Source of the DNA: UBA2653 sp964572685
GTDB taxonomy: Bacteria > Pseudomonadota > Gammaproteobacteria > Legionellales > Legionellaceae
Length of the DNA: 43,413 nucleotides
Direction: 5' to 3'
Assembly: GCA_964572685.1 (NCBI GenBank)
Contig: CAZNFJ010000014.1
Location: 1 to 43,413, forward strand
Of the stretch, positions 17,587 to 25,820 are shown in pieces (position 1 is the first letter of the stretch; each line of letters opens with the position of its first letter). The notes under the pieces were generated by a model, which saw only the letters and a list, made by a program, of their open reading frames with translations, did not search any database and was not told where the DNA came from. A program made the position numbers and the translations under genes.

Positions 17587-18403
17587 AATCTTACTGATGT
17601 GTTGGGCTGGAGTATCTTTGATTATATTTACTTTTCAACGATTGATTATTTATTCACCTGATAAAACCCCACCACATTTATCACGTTTTGATAAAAAAAC
17701 CATTCAAGAAATTCATTGGAAGAATGCTGAAAACATACTATTAATGGGGTTTTATCATCCTGCCAATAAGCATCAGCCAACACTAATGATTTTTCATGGT
17801 AATTCTGGAAATATTGGAAGCCGTAAAATTCTCATGCATCATTTGATTGATATGGGCTATGGTGTTTTGATGCCGGAGTATCGTGGCTATGGTGGAGTAG
17901 CTGGCTTTCCTACTGAAAAAGGTTTATATCAGGACGCAAGCTCTGCTATTTTATATTTAAAATCAATGGGAGTTGATGAAAATCATATAATTGTTTTTGG
18001 TGAATCGTTGGGGGCATCAGTCGCACTTGAAATGGCTTTAATTTATCCGGTTGCAGGCTTAATTCTGCAAGCTCCTTTTTTATCATTACAATCCATGGCA
18101 AAATTGCATTATCCATGGAATATATTACCAGTGCTAGATGATTTCAATAATCAAAGTAAAATTGAAAAGTTAGTGGCTCCCTTATTGATTTTACATGGTA
18201 CAAGCGATGAAGTAGTACCTGTTGAACAGGGAAAAATTTTATATTCCAAGGCAAATGCTGTTTTATGCAAAAGAATCGAATTATTAAAAGGCCAGTCACA
18301 TAATGTCGATTGGGATGAAGCTTACTTTAAGCATATTAGAGATTATATTGAACAAGACATCTATTTTAATCACGCCCCTAGGCTTCATGGAGCTCGTTAT
18401 TGA
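17570..18403 (+). CDS. Alpha/beta hydrolase, membrane-anchored (ABHD13/BEM46-like)
   Basis: 277 residues. One N-terminal hydrophobic helix (1-25) is probably an inner-membrane anchor. The fold motifs are clear: FHGNSGNIGSR (oxyanion region, about 75-85), PEYRGYGG (about 104-111), nucleophile elbow GESLG with Ser near residue 146, the acid in HGTSDEVVP (about 210), and the final His in GQSHNVDW. This matches the BEM46/ABHD13 type of serine hydrolase, whose natural substrates are unknown. It overlaps the LMW-PTP-like gene by 17 bp and the Ogt gene at its 3' end, suggesting translational coupling. Confidence 0.85.
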   Translation: MLLIIKILLMCWAGVSLIIFTFQRLIIYSPDKTPPHLSRFDKKTIQEIHWKNAENILLMGFYHPANKHQPTLMIFHGNSGNIGSRKILMHHLIDMGYGVLMPEYRGYGGVAGFPTEKGLYQDASSAILYLKSMGVDENHIIVFGESLGASVALEMALIYPVAGLILQAPFLSLQSMAKLHYPWNILPVLDDFNNQSKIEKLVAPLLILHGTSDEVVPVEQGKILYSKANAVLCKRIELLKGQSHNVDWDEAYFKHIRDYIEQDIYFNHAPRLHGARY

Positions 18404-18803
18404 TGAGGGGCATGTTCGAAGCCTTCTTTTTTGTGATAAAACCCTACCTTCCTCTTGTGGTTCTTTTTTGGAAGCCGAGGTTAAAAGACAATTGGAGGCT
18501 TATTTTTCTCATGAACGTGTTGTTTTTGAGCTGCCCTTGAAACGTTTTGGCACGGTATTTCAAACCAAAGCATGGCAAGTTTTAGAAATGATTCCATATG
18601 GAAACACCATTGGTTATCAGCAACAGTTAGAAGCCATGGGATATCGAAGGGGTGCGCAAGCTGTTGGTCAAGCCAATAAAAGAAATCCCCTTCAAATCAT
18701 CATTCCTTGTCATCGAGTGATATGCTCAAATGGCGCCTTAGGTGGATATGAAGGGGGGTTGGATAAAAAAATAGGGCTATTGTCTCATGAAAAGTTAAGA
18801 TGA
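18348..18803 (+). CDS. ogt: Methylated-DNA-[protein]-cysteine S-methyltransferase
   Basis: About 151 residues. It removes alkyl groups from O6-methylguanine by transfer to its own cysteine. The active site IPCHRVI (C121) and the preceding helix-turn-helix with AQAVGQANKRNP and the arginine-finger region are intact. I prefer the start TTG 18348 because the conserved ITPLG strand lies upstream of the next ATG (18387); an ATG at 18303 in the same frame would add 15 residues without a good ribosome site. It overlaps the alpha/beta hydrolase gene by 56 bp. Either ogt or the Ada C-terminal-domain form would fit. Confidence 0.88.
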   Translation: MNKTSILITPLGFMELVIDEGHVRSLLFCDKTLPSSCGSFLEAEVKRQLEAYFSHERVVFELPLKRFGTVFQTKAWQVLEMIPYGNTIGYQQQLEAMGYRRGAQAVGQANKRNPLQIIIPCHRVICSNGALGGYEGGLDKKIGLLSHEKLR

Positions 18804-18810
18804 ATCATTT

Positions 18811-18835
18811 GAATATTAAAAACGGTATTCTTTTT
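18811..18835 (+). terminator. Weak intrinsic terminator candidate after ogt
   Basis: GAATA (18811-18815) pairs with TATTC (18826-18830) and TTTTT follows at 18831-18835. The stem is short and AT-only, so support is mainly positional. Confidence 0.3.
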
Positions 18836-18840
18836 GCTAA

Positions 18841-19431
18841 TTAAAAAAGGCATTTGATGTTTGTGTTGGATGTATAAAGCGAGCCATCTGGAAGAATAGC
18901 GCATTCCTTAGATGCTACTTTAGTCAATTGTTCTTCACTGATATTTGAACCAATCAAAATGGTATTTTTAAAATTAGCATCATCCAGAATAGCACCTTTG
19001 AAGTTTGCGTTGGAAAAATTAGCATTTTCAAGATTAGCATTTTTAAAATTGGCATTTTCAAAATTAGCGCCACTGAATTCAACACTTGAAAAGTTAGTGA
19101 AATTTAAGAAGGCGCCCTTAAAAGATGCTTCACGAAATGTTGCTTGTGAATAGAAATAAGGGTTCCAAAAGGATTGGGCTTGAGATTTGGTCAAAAAAGT
19201 ATTGTTAAGGCTTGCATGATCAAAGCTTGAATATATAAACTCACAGTTGGTCAGCAGAGAATCATCAGCGATGGCCGCATGTAAATCACCTATAAAACGT
19301 GCATTAGATAAGTCACATTTACTGCAGTTTTTCGTTTTAAGAAATTCATCAATATCATCAGCATAGGCGAGCATGATAGAAAGCGAGAAAATTAGAATTA
19401 ACTTAACAATTTTCTTTTCCTTGTTGATCAT
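18841..19431 (-). CDS. Exported pentapeptide-repeat protein A
   Basis: About 196 residues from ATG 19431 (MINKEKKIVKLILIFSLS), where a signal peptide begins and ends near AYA/DD. The mature N-terminus carries NCSKCDL, followed by two blocks of pentapeptide repeats of the A(N/D)(L/F)xx type (for example ANFENANFKNANLENANF, about 130-150). The C-terminal module is EEQLTKVASKECAILPDG..Y. Pentapeptide repeats form a right-handed beta helix; the function of exported ones is unknown. It overlaps the upstream paralogue by 29 bp, implying coupled translation. The two genes share both terminal modules, so they are a tandem duplication. Confidence 0.85.
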   Translation of the reverse strand: MINKEKKIVKLILIFSLSIMLAYADDIDEFLKTKNCSKCDLSNARFIGDLHAAIADDSLLTNCEFIYSSFDHASLNNTFLTKSQAQSFWNPYFYSQATFREASFKGAFLNFTNFSSVEFSGANFENANFKNANLENANFSNANFKGAILDDANFKNTILIGSNISEEQLTKVASKECAILPDGSLYTSNTNIKCLF

Positions 19432-20098
19432 AGATTTTACCATCGGGCAGAATTGCACAAACATAAGATAACGCTTCGTCAAGTTGTTGTTGAGTGATGT
19501 TGGTATTATATAAATTTACATGACGTAAATCAGCATGTTTAAAGCGAGTATTTTCAAAATGAGACCCATGAAAATCAACTCCTCTAAGATCGCTTTGTTC
19601 AAAATTAGTGTCTTTAAACTCACAATCACTCCATTCGGTAAATCTTAAGTCGCTGCTGTTGAAATTGAGGCCCGTAAAGGATGAATGCTGGAATTGGGTA
19701 TTGATAAATTGACTATTATTCCAATTGATATGAAAAAGTTGTGAATTTGTGATAGTGACATCATCAATCATGCTATAAGTAAATTGAATATTTTCAAATT
19801 GACTATCCTTGAAGTGTGAATGCGATATTAAAATACGCATGGCATTGCTGTTGGCTATGATAGCGTTACTAAAATCACTTGCTTGAATTTTTGCATTAGT
19901 GAGAAAGCTTTCATTGATATGAATTTGTGTAGTGGGGGCCTGGTTTTGCATTTTAAATTTTATGACACTACGAGTTAAATCACAATGAATGCATTGTTGA
20001 AAACTTAGAAGTTGATTAAAGTCTTGTTGAATATAAGCATGTGATGATAAATTGATGAAAGCACAAGCGATGGTAAATAAAACGGCCCTGATTTTCAT
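19403..20098 (-). CDS. Exported pentapeptide-repeat protein B
   Basis: 231 residues from ATG 20098 (a TTG one codon earlier is possible). Signal peptide 1-21, ending near SHA. The mature N-terminus has QCIHCDL, the counterpart of NCSKCDL in the neighbour. Pentapeptide-like repeats run from about residue 65 to 195 (TNSQLFHINWNNSQFINTQF, then SDLRGVDFHGSHFENT). The end reads QQQLDEALSYVCAILPDGKIY. Repeats are less regular than in protein A. It is first of the pair and starts 38 bp after tRNA-Arg on the same strand. The conserved cysteines at both ends could cap the beta helix by disulfides. Confidence 0.85.
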   Translation of the reverse strand: MKIRAVLFTIACAFINLSSHAYIQQDFNQLLSFQQCIHCDLTRSVIKFKMQNQAPTTQIHINESFLTNAKIQASDFSNAIIANSNAMRILISHSHFKDSQFENIQFTYSMIDDVTITNSQLFHINWNNSQFINTQFQHSSFTGLNFNSSDLRFTEWSDCEFKDTNFEQSDLRGVDFHGSHFENTRFKHADLRHVNLYNTNITQQQLDEALSYVCAILPDGKIYDQQGKENC

Positions 20099-20136
20099 CA
20101 AATCACCATAAACAAAGGGAATTCATATAAGAAAAA

Positions 20137-20213
20137 TGGTGCGCCCGGAAGGATTCGAACCTCCGACCCTTTGGTTCGTAGCCAAATACTCTATCCAACT
20201 GAGCTACGGGCGC
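20137..20213 (-). tRNA. tRNA-Arg (anticodon ACG)
   Basis: Full cloverleaf on the minus strand, 77 nt with encoded CCA. Acceptor GCGCCCG/CGGGCGC pairs perfectly. The D loop has AGCTCAGTTGGATAGAG, the anticodon stem TTTGG/CCAAA encloses loop CTACGAA with anticodon ACG (read as ICG), and the T arm has GGTTCGAATCC. It reads CGU/CGC/CGA codons. A short T run follows the CCA. It is cotranscribed with the adjacent tRNA-Ser. Confidence 0.97.
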
Positions 20214-20221
20214 ATTTTCTT

Positions 20222-20312
20222 TGGCGGAGAGAGAGGGATTCGAACCCTCGATGGGATTTTGTCCCATACTCCCTTAGCAGGGGAGCGCCTTCGACCACTC
20301 GGCCATCTCTCC
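20222..20312 (-). tRNA. tRNA-Ser (anticodon GCT)
   Basis: 91 nt on the minus strand with encoded CCA and a long variable arm typical of serine tRNA. Acceptor GGAGAGA/TCTCTCC, anticodon stem CTCCC/GGGAG enclosing CTGCTAA (anticodon GCT, reading AGC/AGU), variable arm TATGGGACAAAATCCCATC, and T arm GGTTCGAATCC. It is first in the two-tRNA transcript. Confidence 0.97.
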
Positions 20313-20327
20313 AAAAGATGGAATTGG

Positions 20328-20355
20328 ATTATAACAGGAACGATATTGAGGTCAA
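20328..20355 (-). promoter_or_regulatory. Promoter of the tRNA-Ser/tRNA-Arg operon
   Basis: On the minus strand TTGACC (20355-20350), a 16-bp spacer, and a perfect TATAAT (20333-20328) lie 15 bp before the tRNA-Ser 5' end. It is among the best sigma-70 promoters in the window. Confidence 0.8.
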
Positions 20356-20414
20356 TGGTTTTTTTAGAAAAAAATGAAAAAAATTTAAATACAGCTAGAA
20401 CGGAGGTATACAAA

Positions 20415-20448
20415 AAACCAATCTGAGTTTTAAGATTCAGATTGGTTT
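20415..20448 (-). terminator. Intrinsic terminator of the small exported peptide gene
   Basis: A 12-bp perfect stem (AAACCAATCTGA at 20415-20426 and its complement at 20437-20448) with a 10-nt loop. On the minus strand it is followed by a run of six T residues (20417-20412, partly in the stem). It lies 14 bp beyond the stop codon of the 71-codon gene. Confidence 0.8.
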
Positions 20449-20461
20449 ATATATGTTACTA

Positions 20462-20677
20462 TTAATAGCAAACACGTTGATGATTACAACGGATATGACC
20501 TCTATGGTGAAAACATACTTTTCTAACTGGGCAGTAATGATTGTAACCATGATAGTTTCGATGAATGCCACCACCATGCCATCTATAACCTGTATTCCAC
20601 CATGCCATTGCACCTTCAGGTACGAGAATGCCCAATAATGCCATGGCCATGAGAGAAAATTTGAATAATCTTTTCAT
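20462..20677 (-). CDS. Small exported Cys/His-rich peptide
   Basis: 71 residues. A signal peptide (MKRLFKFSLMAMALLGIL..., cleavage near AMA/WW, residue 25) leaves a mature peptide of about 46 residues rich in His, Tyr, Arg and Gly, with four Cys near the end (CPVRKVC and C-N-H-Q-R-V-C). It has its own promoter (TATAAT at 20714-20709), a good ribosome site AAGGAAG and its own terminator, so it is a real gene. I do not recognise a family. Possible roles are metal binding or an antimicrobial or envelope peptide; these are guesses. Confidence 0.75.
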   Translation of the reverse strand: MKRLFKFSLMAMALLGILVPEGAMAWWNTGYRWHGGGIHRNYHGYNHYCPVRKVCFHHRGHIRCNHQRVCY

Positions 20678-20708
20678 TTGACATCTTCCTTAATGAGTCT
20701 GTACCTTT

Positions 20709-20714
20709 ATTATA
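20709..20714 (-). promoter_or_regulatory. -10 element for the small exported peptide
   Basis: Perfect TATAAT on the minus strand, giving a transcript start about 25 nt before the ATG at 20677. The -35 at 17-bp spacing (AAACAA) is poor. Confidence 0.5.
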
Positions 20715-20739
20715 GTACAAAATTTGATCAATTGTTTTC

Positions 20740-22179
20740 TTATCTTGGGCTCATGGGTAGTGAATCATTATTTTCAATATCACTAGGGTTAAATAACGAT
20801 AGAGGAACCCTTGGTCTGATCGTTGTTGGGGTTAAAATTCTTAATTGTTGTACAGGGATTCTATCAATTTTATTAATTAAATCCTGGAGAGATTGATGAT
20901 AGAAAGCTGTGCAATCTAATACTCGTTGATCATAAGTTAAATGAGCATTGGCATAATATTGGGCTTCTTCTTTAATCATTTCAAAGTCACGACCAAGATT
21001 GATTAGGAGAATAGACTCAAGTTCAAGAATTTTTTCTAATGTGTTTTGACCATATGCAAATTTCTTGAGTTTGACAATCTCATACCAACAATCATATTCA
21101 TCTTTAAAATTTTCATAATTATCGAGTGAATTTACAAATTCGGTAAAAAATTCCTTTTCAGTTGTGAGATGCTTATTATAAATTGTTTCTGCCTCTTCTC
21201 TTGCCCATTGATAAAACTCTTGTTTTGTAATTGCAGAATCAAATCTTGAGGGAATTTGGATGCTTTCATAAGGAGATGGTTCTACTTCATCGATAATCGC
21301 CGTGAAGCTCTCGGTCAGACTTGGTGTTAAAAATACGTTTTGAAATGCTCGTCCAAAACCGTTAAACCCTTCCGGAATTGATTGCCACTTGAATGATTCG
21401 GCCAAATTTAATAGCTGACGATGATAATCATTATTGACGGGACCATCACCTAATAGAGTAGGGGTGGCTTTAACTGGATTATGTCCTTTAATTGCTATTT
21501 GTTTGAAGAGATGTAATGAAATATTTTCAGGGATCCATTGCAGGTTTTTTTTATAAAAATTGTAAAGGTTAGATAAAATGCCGATTTTATCATCATAAAA
21601 ATGCATGACGACTTGTTTATCTGGGTGTTGTGTTGCAATATGATGAAATTGAGCATAAATAATCGAAATTTTGCTGCAATCGGCAAAATGATTCGCTGTT
21701 AATAAATTAGTGCCCGATTCTTCATGGTAGCAAGCAGATTCAAGGACTGTATTGGAATGCAAATCAAGATCTCGAATATATTGGGGGTTTATTTCTGCAA
21801 ATAGTTTTTGCATCCCTTTAAATGTCGTACCATGTTGAAGTTGTTGGAAACTATCAAAAAGTAAATAAGTATCGGCGCTAATCTCAATGTCAGGAAATAT
21901 TTCTTTGAGTCTTGGTTCAATATGTTCAATGATACTCGCACAGGAAATATAATTTGGGTATGTTGAATTCATTTTAGCATTTAATACATCAAGATAAACT
22001 GACTGTCTTAATGAGCCAATCATCAAAATAATTTTTTTTAAATTTCTGATAGATTGGCATGTATGTGTAATATGCTTAATAATGGATTCTCGACTGTCAT
22101 CATCGTGAGCGCAACCATCAAAATCAATACTTGCTGTAAATATTATTTCTGGGTTAACTTCGGTTTCAAATTGAGACAT
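20740..22179 (-). CDS. HAD-like N-terminal domain protein, candidate host-directed effector
   Basis: 479 residues, no signal peptide, no membrane segment. The N-terminal 210 residues contain HAD-phosphatase-like landmarks: motif I as SIDFDGCA with D19 and D21, a motif II-type Ser in MIGSLRQS (S56), a possible motif III lysine K170, and an acidic pair in HFYDDK (D196-D197). The C-terminal half is predicted helical, with the polar tail NNDSLPMSPR. I recall a Legionella family of large cytoplasmic proteins with a similar start (ID.DGC followed by ILMIGS.RQS) but cannot name it with certainty. It stands alone between the small peptide gene and fadI, in the opposite direction to fadI. Alternatives are a nucleotide or sugar phosphatase. 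Confidence 0.6.
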   Translation of the reverse strand: MSQFETEVNPEIIFTASIDFDGCAHDDDSRESIIKHITHTCQSIRNLKKIILMIGSLRQSVYLDVLNAKMNSTYPNYISCASIIEHIEPRLKEIFPDIEISADTYLLFDSFQQLQHGTTFKGMQKLFAEINPQYIRDLDLHSNTVLESACYHEESGTNLLTANHFADCSKISIIYAQFHHIATQHPDKQVVMHFYDDKIGILSNLYNFYKKNLQWIPENISLHLFKQIAIKGHNPVKATPTLLGDGPVNNDYHRQLLNLAESFKWQSIPEGFNGFGRAFQNVFLTPSLTESFTAIIDEVEPSPYESIQIPSRFDSAITKQEFYQWAREEAETIYNKHLTTEKEFFTEFVNSLDNYENFKDEYDCWYEIVKLKKFAYGQNTLEKILELESILLINLGRDFEMIKEEAQYYANAHLTYDQRVLDCTAFYHQSLQDLINKIDRIPVQQLRILTPTTIRPRVPLSLFNPSDIENNDSLPMSPR

Positions 22180-22348
22180 TGAATTTGCTCGTCAATAAAT
22201 TGTGCAATATTATTTCATAGCGACCATAAAAAGTCAATATCCCATTGTTTTTGGGCATGAGTGAGTCGCTAGTCAAAGATGAAAATATGCGATATCATTT
22301 TGATTAAAATAATAATCAGTTACCATATCCTGAGATTAAGGAGGATCT

Positions 22349-23653
22349 GTGAAGCAAGCCCAAGTCAAATCTTTTGGTGCTCCTGTATATGTTGTCGATG
22401 GTGCAAGAACCCCATTTTTAAAAGCCAAAGGCGTTGGTGCTTTTAGTGCTTCTGATCTGGCCGTATTAGCGGGCCAGGCATTACTCAAAAGATTACCCAT
22501 TGATCCGCAAAGCATTGATGAAGTGGTGGTCGGTGCTGCCATGCCAAGTCCCGATGAAGCCAATATTGCTAGAATTATTGCGATGCGTTTGGGGTGTGGT
22601 AACAAAACTCCCGCCTATACGGTGATGAGAAATTGTGCATCAGGTATGCAATCGATTGATTCAGCAGCAAAAGATATTGCATCGGGTCGCAGTCACCTTA
22701 TCTTAGCTGGTGGTACTGAGGCCATGAGTCGTGCACCTATTCTTTATGATTTGACCATGATGAAATGGCTTGGACAATGGATGAATGCTAAGAGTTTGGG
22801 GCATAAACTTAAAGTTTTGATGCAACTAAGACCCGAGTATTTGGTGCCGGTTTTTGGTTTACTTCGTGGTTTAACAGATCCTTTAATTGGTATGAATATG
22901 GGACAAACCGCCGAAGAGCTAGCTTATCGCTTTCATCTAAATCGTTTGCAAATGGATGAGTTTGCTGTGCAAAGTCATATGAAACTTGCTAAAGCTTATG
23001 ATGATGGTTTGATGGCAGAGGTGGTTCCTATTATTGATGCCAAGGGTACTGTTTATCATAAAGATACTGGACTTCGACCGGATGTGAATCTTGAAGGCTT
23101 GGCGAAATTAAAACCTGTTTTTGATAAAAAATATGGTCAAGTCACCGCAGGTAATAGTTCACAAGTCTCAGATGGTGCGGCCATGTTATTATTGGCAAGT
23201 GAGCAGGCGATCAAAGATTACGATTTACCGATACTGGGGCAAATCATCGATACGCAATGGAGTGCTCTTGATCCTCTTTATATGGGTTTAGGTCCGGCTC
23301 ATGCGATTGGCGCTTTACTTGAAAGACGTGATTTAGACTTAAGAGACATTGATATTTTAGAAATCAATGAAGCATTTTCTGTTCAAGTTCTTGCCTGTTT
23401 AGAGGCAATGGCATCTGATGATTATTGTCAAAATATTTTAGGTTTAAAAAAGGCAATGGGGGCTTTTGAGTTATCAAAATTGAACCCGCAAGGGGGCGCT
23501 ATTGCAGCAGGTCATCCGGTGGGGGCATCCGGCTCTAGAGTTGTTCTTCATGCCTTAAAGCATATGCAGCAAAAACGTTTAAAATATGGTGTTGCATCTT
23601 TGTGTATTGGTGGGGGCTTAGGTGGTGCGATGTTATTGGAGGGGTGTTTATGA
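22349..23653 (+). CDS. fadI: Acetyl-CoA C-acyltransferase (3-ketoacyl-CoA thiolase), FadI-like
   Basis: 434 residues from GTG 22349, with a strong GGAGG ribosome site. It is the last enzyme of each fatty-acid beta-oxidation round. The nucleophile Cys sits in RNCASGMQ (about 92), and the C-terminal thiolase motifs NEAFSVQVLA, GGAIAAGHPVGASGSR and CIGGGLGGA (second Cys) are present. Length near 434 matches FadI better than the 390-residue FadA. It overlaps the downstream multifunctional gene by 4 bp (ATGA). Confidence 0.92.
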   Translation: MKQAQVKSFGAPVYVVDGARTPFLKAKGVGAFSASDLAVLAGQALLKRLPIDPQSIDEVVVGAAMPSPDEANIARIIAMRLGCGNKTPAYTVMRNCASGMQSIDSAAKDIASGRSHLILAGGTEAMSRAPILYDLTMMKWLGQWMNAKSLGHKLKVLMQLRPEYLVPVFGLLRGLTDPLIGMNMGQTAEELAYRFHLNRLQMDEFAVQSHMKLAKAYDDGLMAEVVPIIDAKGTVYHKDTGLRPDVNLEGLAKLKPVFDKKYGQVTAGNSSQVSDGAAMLLLASEQAIKDYDLPILGQIIDTQWSALDPLYMGLGPAHAIGALLERRDLDLRDIDILEINEAFSVQVLACLEAMASDDYCQNILGLKKAMGAFELSKLNPQGGAIAAGHPVGASGSRVVLHALKHMQQKRLKYGVASLCIGGGLGGAMLLEGCL

Positions 23654-25671
23654 AAATCGAATTTCAAAACTGGGATAAAGAATTAGATTTGAATGGCATT
23701 GCATGGCTTGGGCTAAATTGCTTTCATTCAACAGCTAATGTCATCAACCATGATGTATTAGATGAATTGAATATACTTATTCAAAAAATTGCTAAAGATG
23801 TCAATATTAAGGGCGTGGTGATTTATTCTCAAAAATCCACTGGGTTTATTGCTGGTGCCGATGTGCATACTTTTTCTAAATACCATGAGCCTGATCAAGT
23901 GCGCGAGTTTTTAAGAAAAGGTTTGACTGTATTTCATCGAATTGAACAATTGACAATACCGACTGTTGCTATGATTGATGGTTTTTGTATGGGGGGCGGG
24001 CTCGAGCTTGCTTTAGCATGTCGTTATCGTATCGCCTCATCGCGCCCTGAAACCAAACTTGGATTACCGGAGGTGTTGCTTGGTATTCAACCTGGTTGGG
24101 GTGGAAGTGTTCGCCTGCCTCGCTTAATCGGTGGCTGGGATGCTTTAACCAAAGTCATGCTCAGCGGTAAAGCTTTATCTTCGAAAGTAGCTAAAAGCAT
24201 TGGCATTATTGATGAAGTGGTGCCTGTTCGACAATTGCGACGAGCAGCGGAGTCTTTTATTGCGACTCAACCCAAGCAACATCAGCCTTCATTTTTACAA
24301 AAATTGAGTAATCATGAGTTCTGTAGAAAGCTTTTAACCTATGTCTTGAAAAATCAATTGATGAAGAAAATTAACATGGAGCACTATCCTGCTCCGATGA
24401 GCATGATTTATTTATGGGAAAAATATTTCTCCATGGGAGAAAAAGCCTATGAAAAAGAAACGGAATCTGTGTTGAATTTGGTTTTTGAGCATCCCACTGC
24501 TGAAAATTTGATTCGTGCATTTGTTCTTAAAGACTGCTTAAAAGATTTTTCAAAAGACTCTAATTTTAAAGCCCAACACGTACATGTGATAGGTGCTGGT
24601 GTCATGGGTGGAGATATAGCTGCTTGGTGTGCCTTGCGTGGTTTAAAAGTCACTTTACAAGATCAAAGCTATGATCAAATGGCTCCAGCTTATTCAAGAG
24701 CAATCGCTCTTTATCAAAAACGATTAAAACAACCTCGCTTGATTCAAGAAGCCCTCGATCGATTGATTTTAGATCCTCAAGGTGATGGTGTACATCGAGC
24801 TGATGTCATTATTGAAGCGGTTTATGAAAATCTAGAGGTCAAGCAAGCTCTTTTTAAACAATTAGAAGCCAAGGTAAAACCAACTGCTATTTTGGCAACT
24901 AATACCTCGAGTATTCCGCTTTCTGAGATTTCTCAAGTCATGCAGGATAAAACCCGTCTTTTAGGTATTCATTTCTTTAATCCCGTCGCCATGATGGAGT
25001 TGATAGAGGTCGTCTATGATGAGCATACCAATTCAGAGAAAATACAAGATGCTTGTTCTTTCGTGGGACAAATTGCGCGTTTACCATTGCCTGTTTTATC
25101 TCATCCAGGATTTTTAGTTAATAGAGTACTCATGCCTTATCTCTTAGAAAGCATGCATTTACTGGAAGAGGGCGTACAAGCTGAGGCCATTGATAAAGCA
25201 GCTAAAAATTTTGGTATGATGATGGGGCCAATAGAATTGGCTGATACTGTTGGTTTGGATGTTTGTTTGGCGGTTGCAAAAAATCTGACTCAGTACTATG
25301 GTGGTACGGTACCAATTCGTCTCGAGGAAATGGTTGCTAATAAGTTGTTGGGTAAAAAATCAGGACATGGTTTTTATACTTATAAAAGCGGTAAAGCTGT
25401 TAAAAAACCAATATCTTCCAAAGGTGTTTCTAAAGATATCACCCAGCGTCTTATCATGCGTATGGTGAATGAAGCCTACGCATGTTTACGTGAAAAAGTT
25501 GTCACTAATGCAGACCTTATTGATGCGGGTATGATATTTGGTACTGGATTTGCACCTTTTAGAGGCGGTCCTATGTATTATGCACAGCAATTTGGCAAAG
25601 AACAGTTGAGCGAACTTTTTATCGAATTGGCCAATCAATATGGCGAGCGATTTAATCACAGTCTTTCTTAA
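23650..25671 (+). CDS. fadJ: Multifunctional enoyl-CoA hydratase / 3-hydroxyacyl-CoA dehydrogenase, FadJ-like
   Basis: 673 residues starting at ATG 23650 within the ATGA overlap with the thiolase gene. The N-terminal crotonase domain (1-200) has IAGADV, MIDGFCMGGGLELALACRYR and the catalytic-region PEVLLGIQPGWGGSVRLPR. The NAD-binding domain starts near residue 313 with VIGAGVMGGDIAAW. The dehydrogenase continues with ILATNTSSIPLSEI, GIHFFNPVAMMELIEVV and a C-terminal helical region with GFAPFRGGP. The enzyme hydrates enoyl-CoA and oxidises the product, feeding the thiolase upstream. It is slightly shorter than FadB/FadJ (about 715-730). Confidence 0.92.
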   Translation: MKIEFQNWDKELDLNGIAWLGLNCFHSTANVINHDVLDELNILIQKIAKDVNIKGVVIYSQKSTGFIAGADVHTFSKYHEPDQVREFLRKGLTVFHRIEQLTIPTVAMIDGFCMGGGLELALACRYRIASSRPETKLGLPEVLLGIQPGWGGSVRLPRLIGGWDALTKVMLSGKALSSKVAKSIGIIDEVVPVRQLRRAAESFIATQPKQHQPSFLQKLSNHEFCRKLLTYVLKNQLMKKINMEHYPAPMSMIYLWEKYFSMGEKAYEKETESVLNLVFEHPTAENLIRAFVLKDCLKDFSKDSNFKAQHVHVIGAGVMGGDIAAWCALRGLKVTLQDQSYDQMAPAYSRAIALYQKRLKQPRLIQEALDRLILDPQGDGVHRADVIIEAVYENLEVKQALFKQLEAKVKPTAILATNTSSIPLSEISQVMQDKTRLLGIHFFNPVAMMELIEVVYDEHTNSEKIQDACSFVGQIARLPLPVLSHPGFLVNRVLMPYLLESMHLLEEGVQAEAIDKAAKNFGMMMGPIELADTVGLDVCLAVAKNLTQYYGGTVPIRLEEMVANKLLGKKSGHGFYTYKSGKAVKKPISSKGVSKDITQRLIMRMVNEAYACLREKVVTNADLIDAGMIFGTGFAPFRGGPMYYAQQFGKEQLSELFIELANQYGERFNHSLS

Positions 25672-25678
25672 TTTAAAT

Positions 25679-25703
25679 GAGCTTGGCGTCAAGCGCCAGG
25701 CTC
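25679..25703 (+). terminator. Terminator hairpin after the beta-oxidation pair
   Basis: GAGCTTGGCG (25679-25688) pairs with CGCCAGGCTC (25694-25703) with one G-T pair and a 5-nt loop. It is GC-rich against an AT-rich background and begins 7 bp after the stop. The T-rich stretch downstream is interrupted. Confidence 0.55.
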
Positions 25704-25820
25704 AATTCATGATTTTATCTACAACGCAATCTTGCTCATAAAAATAAATGATGAAAATGGAATATCGTTTTAATATATAACTTTTTGCTATAATTTAATA
25801 AAACTAACGCAAAGAGTATT

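Noticed and set aside
20136..20426. Open frames of 68-96 codons across the tRNA pair on both strands
   Set aside because: They lie over two well-folded tRNA genes and their promoter; the GGERGIRTLD-like translation is the usual artefact of reading a tRNA-Ser.
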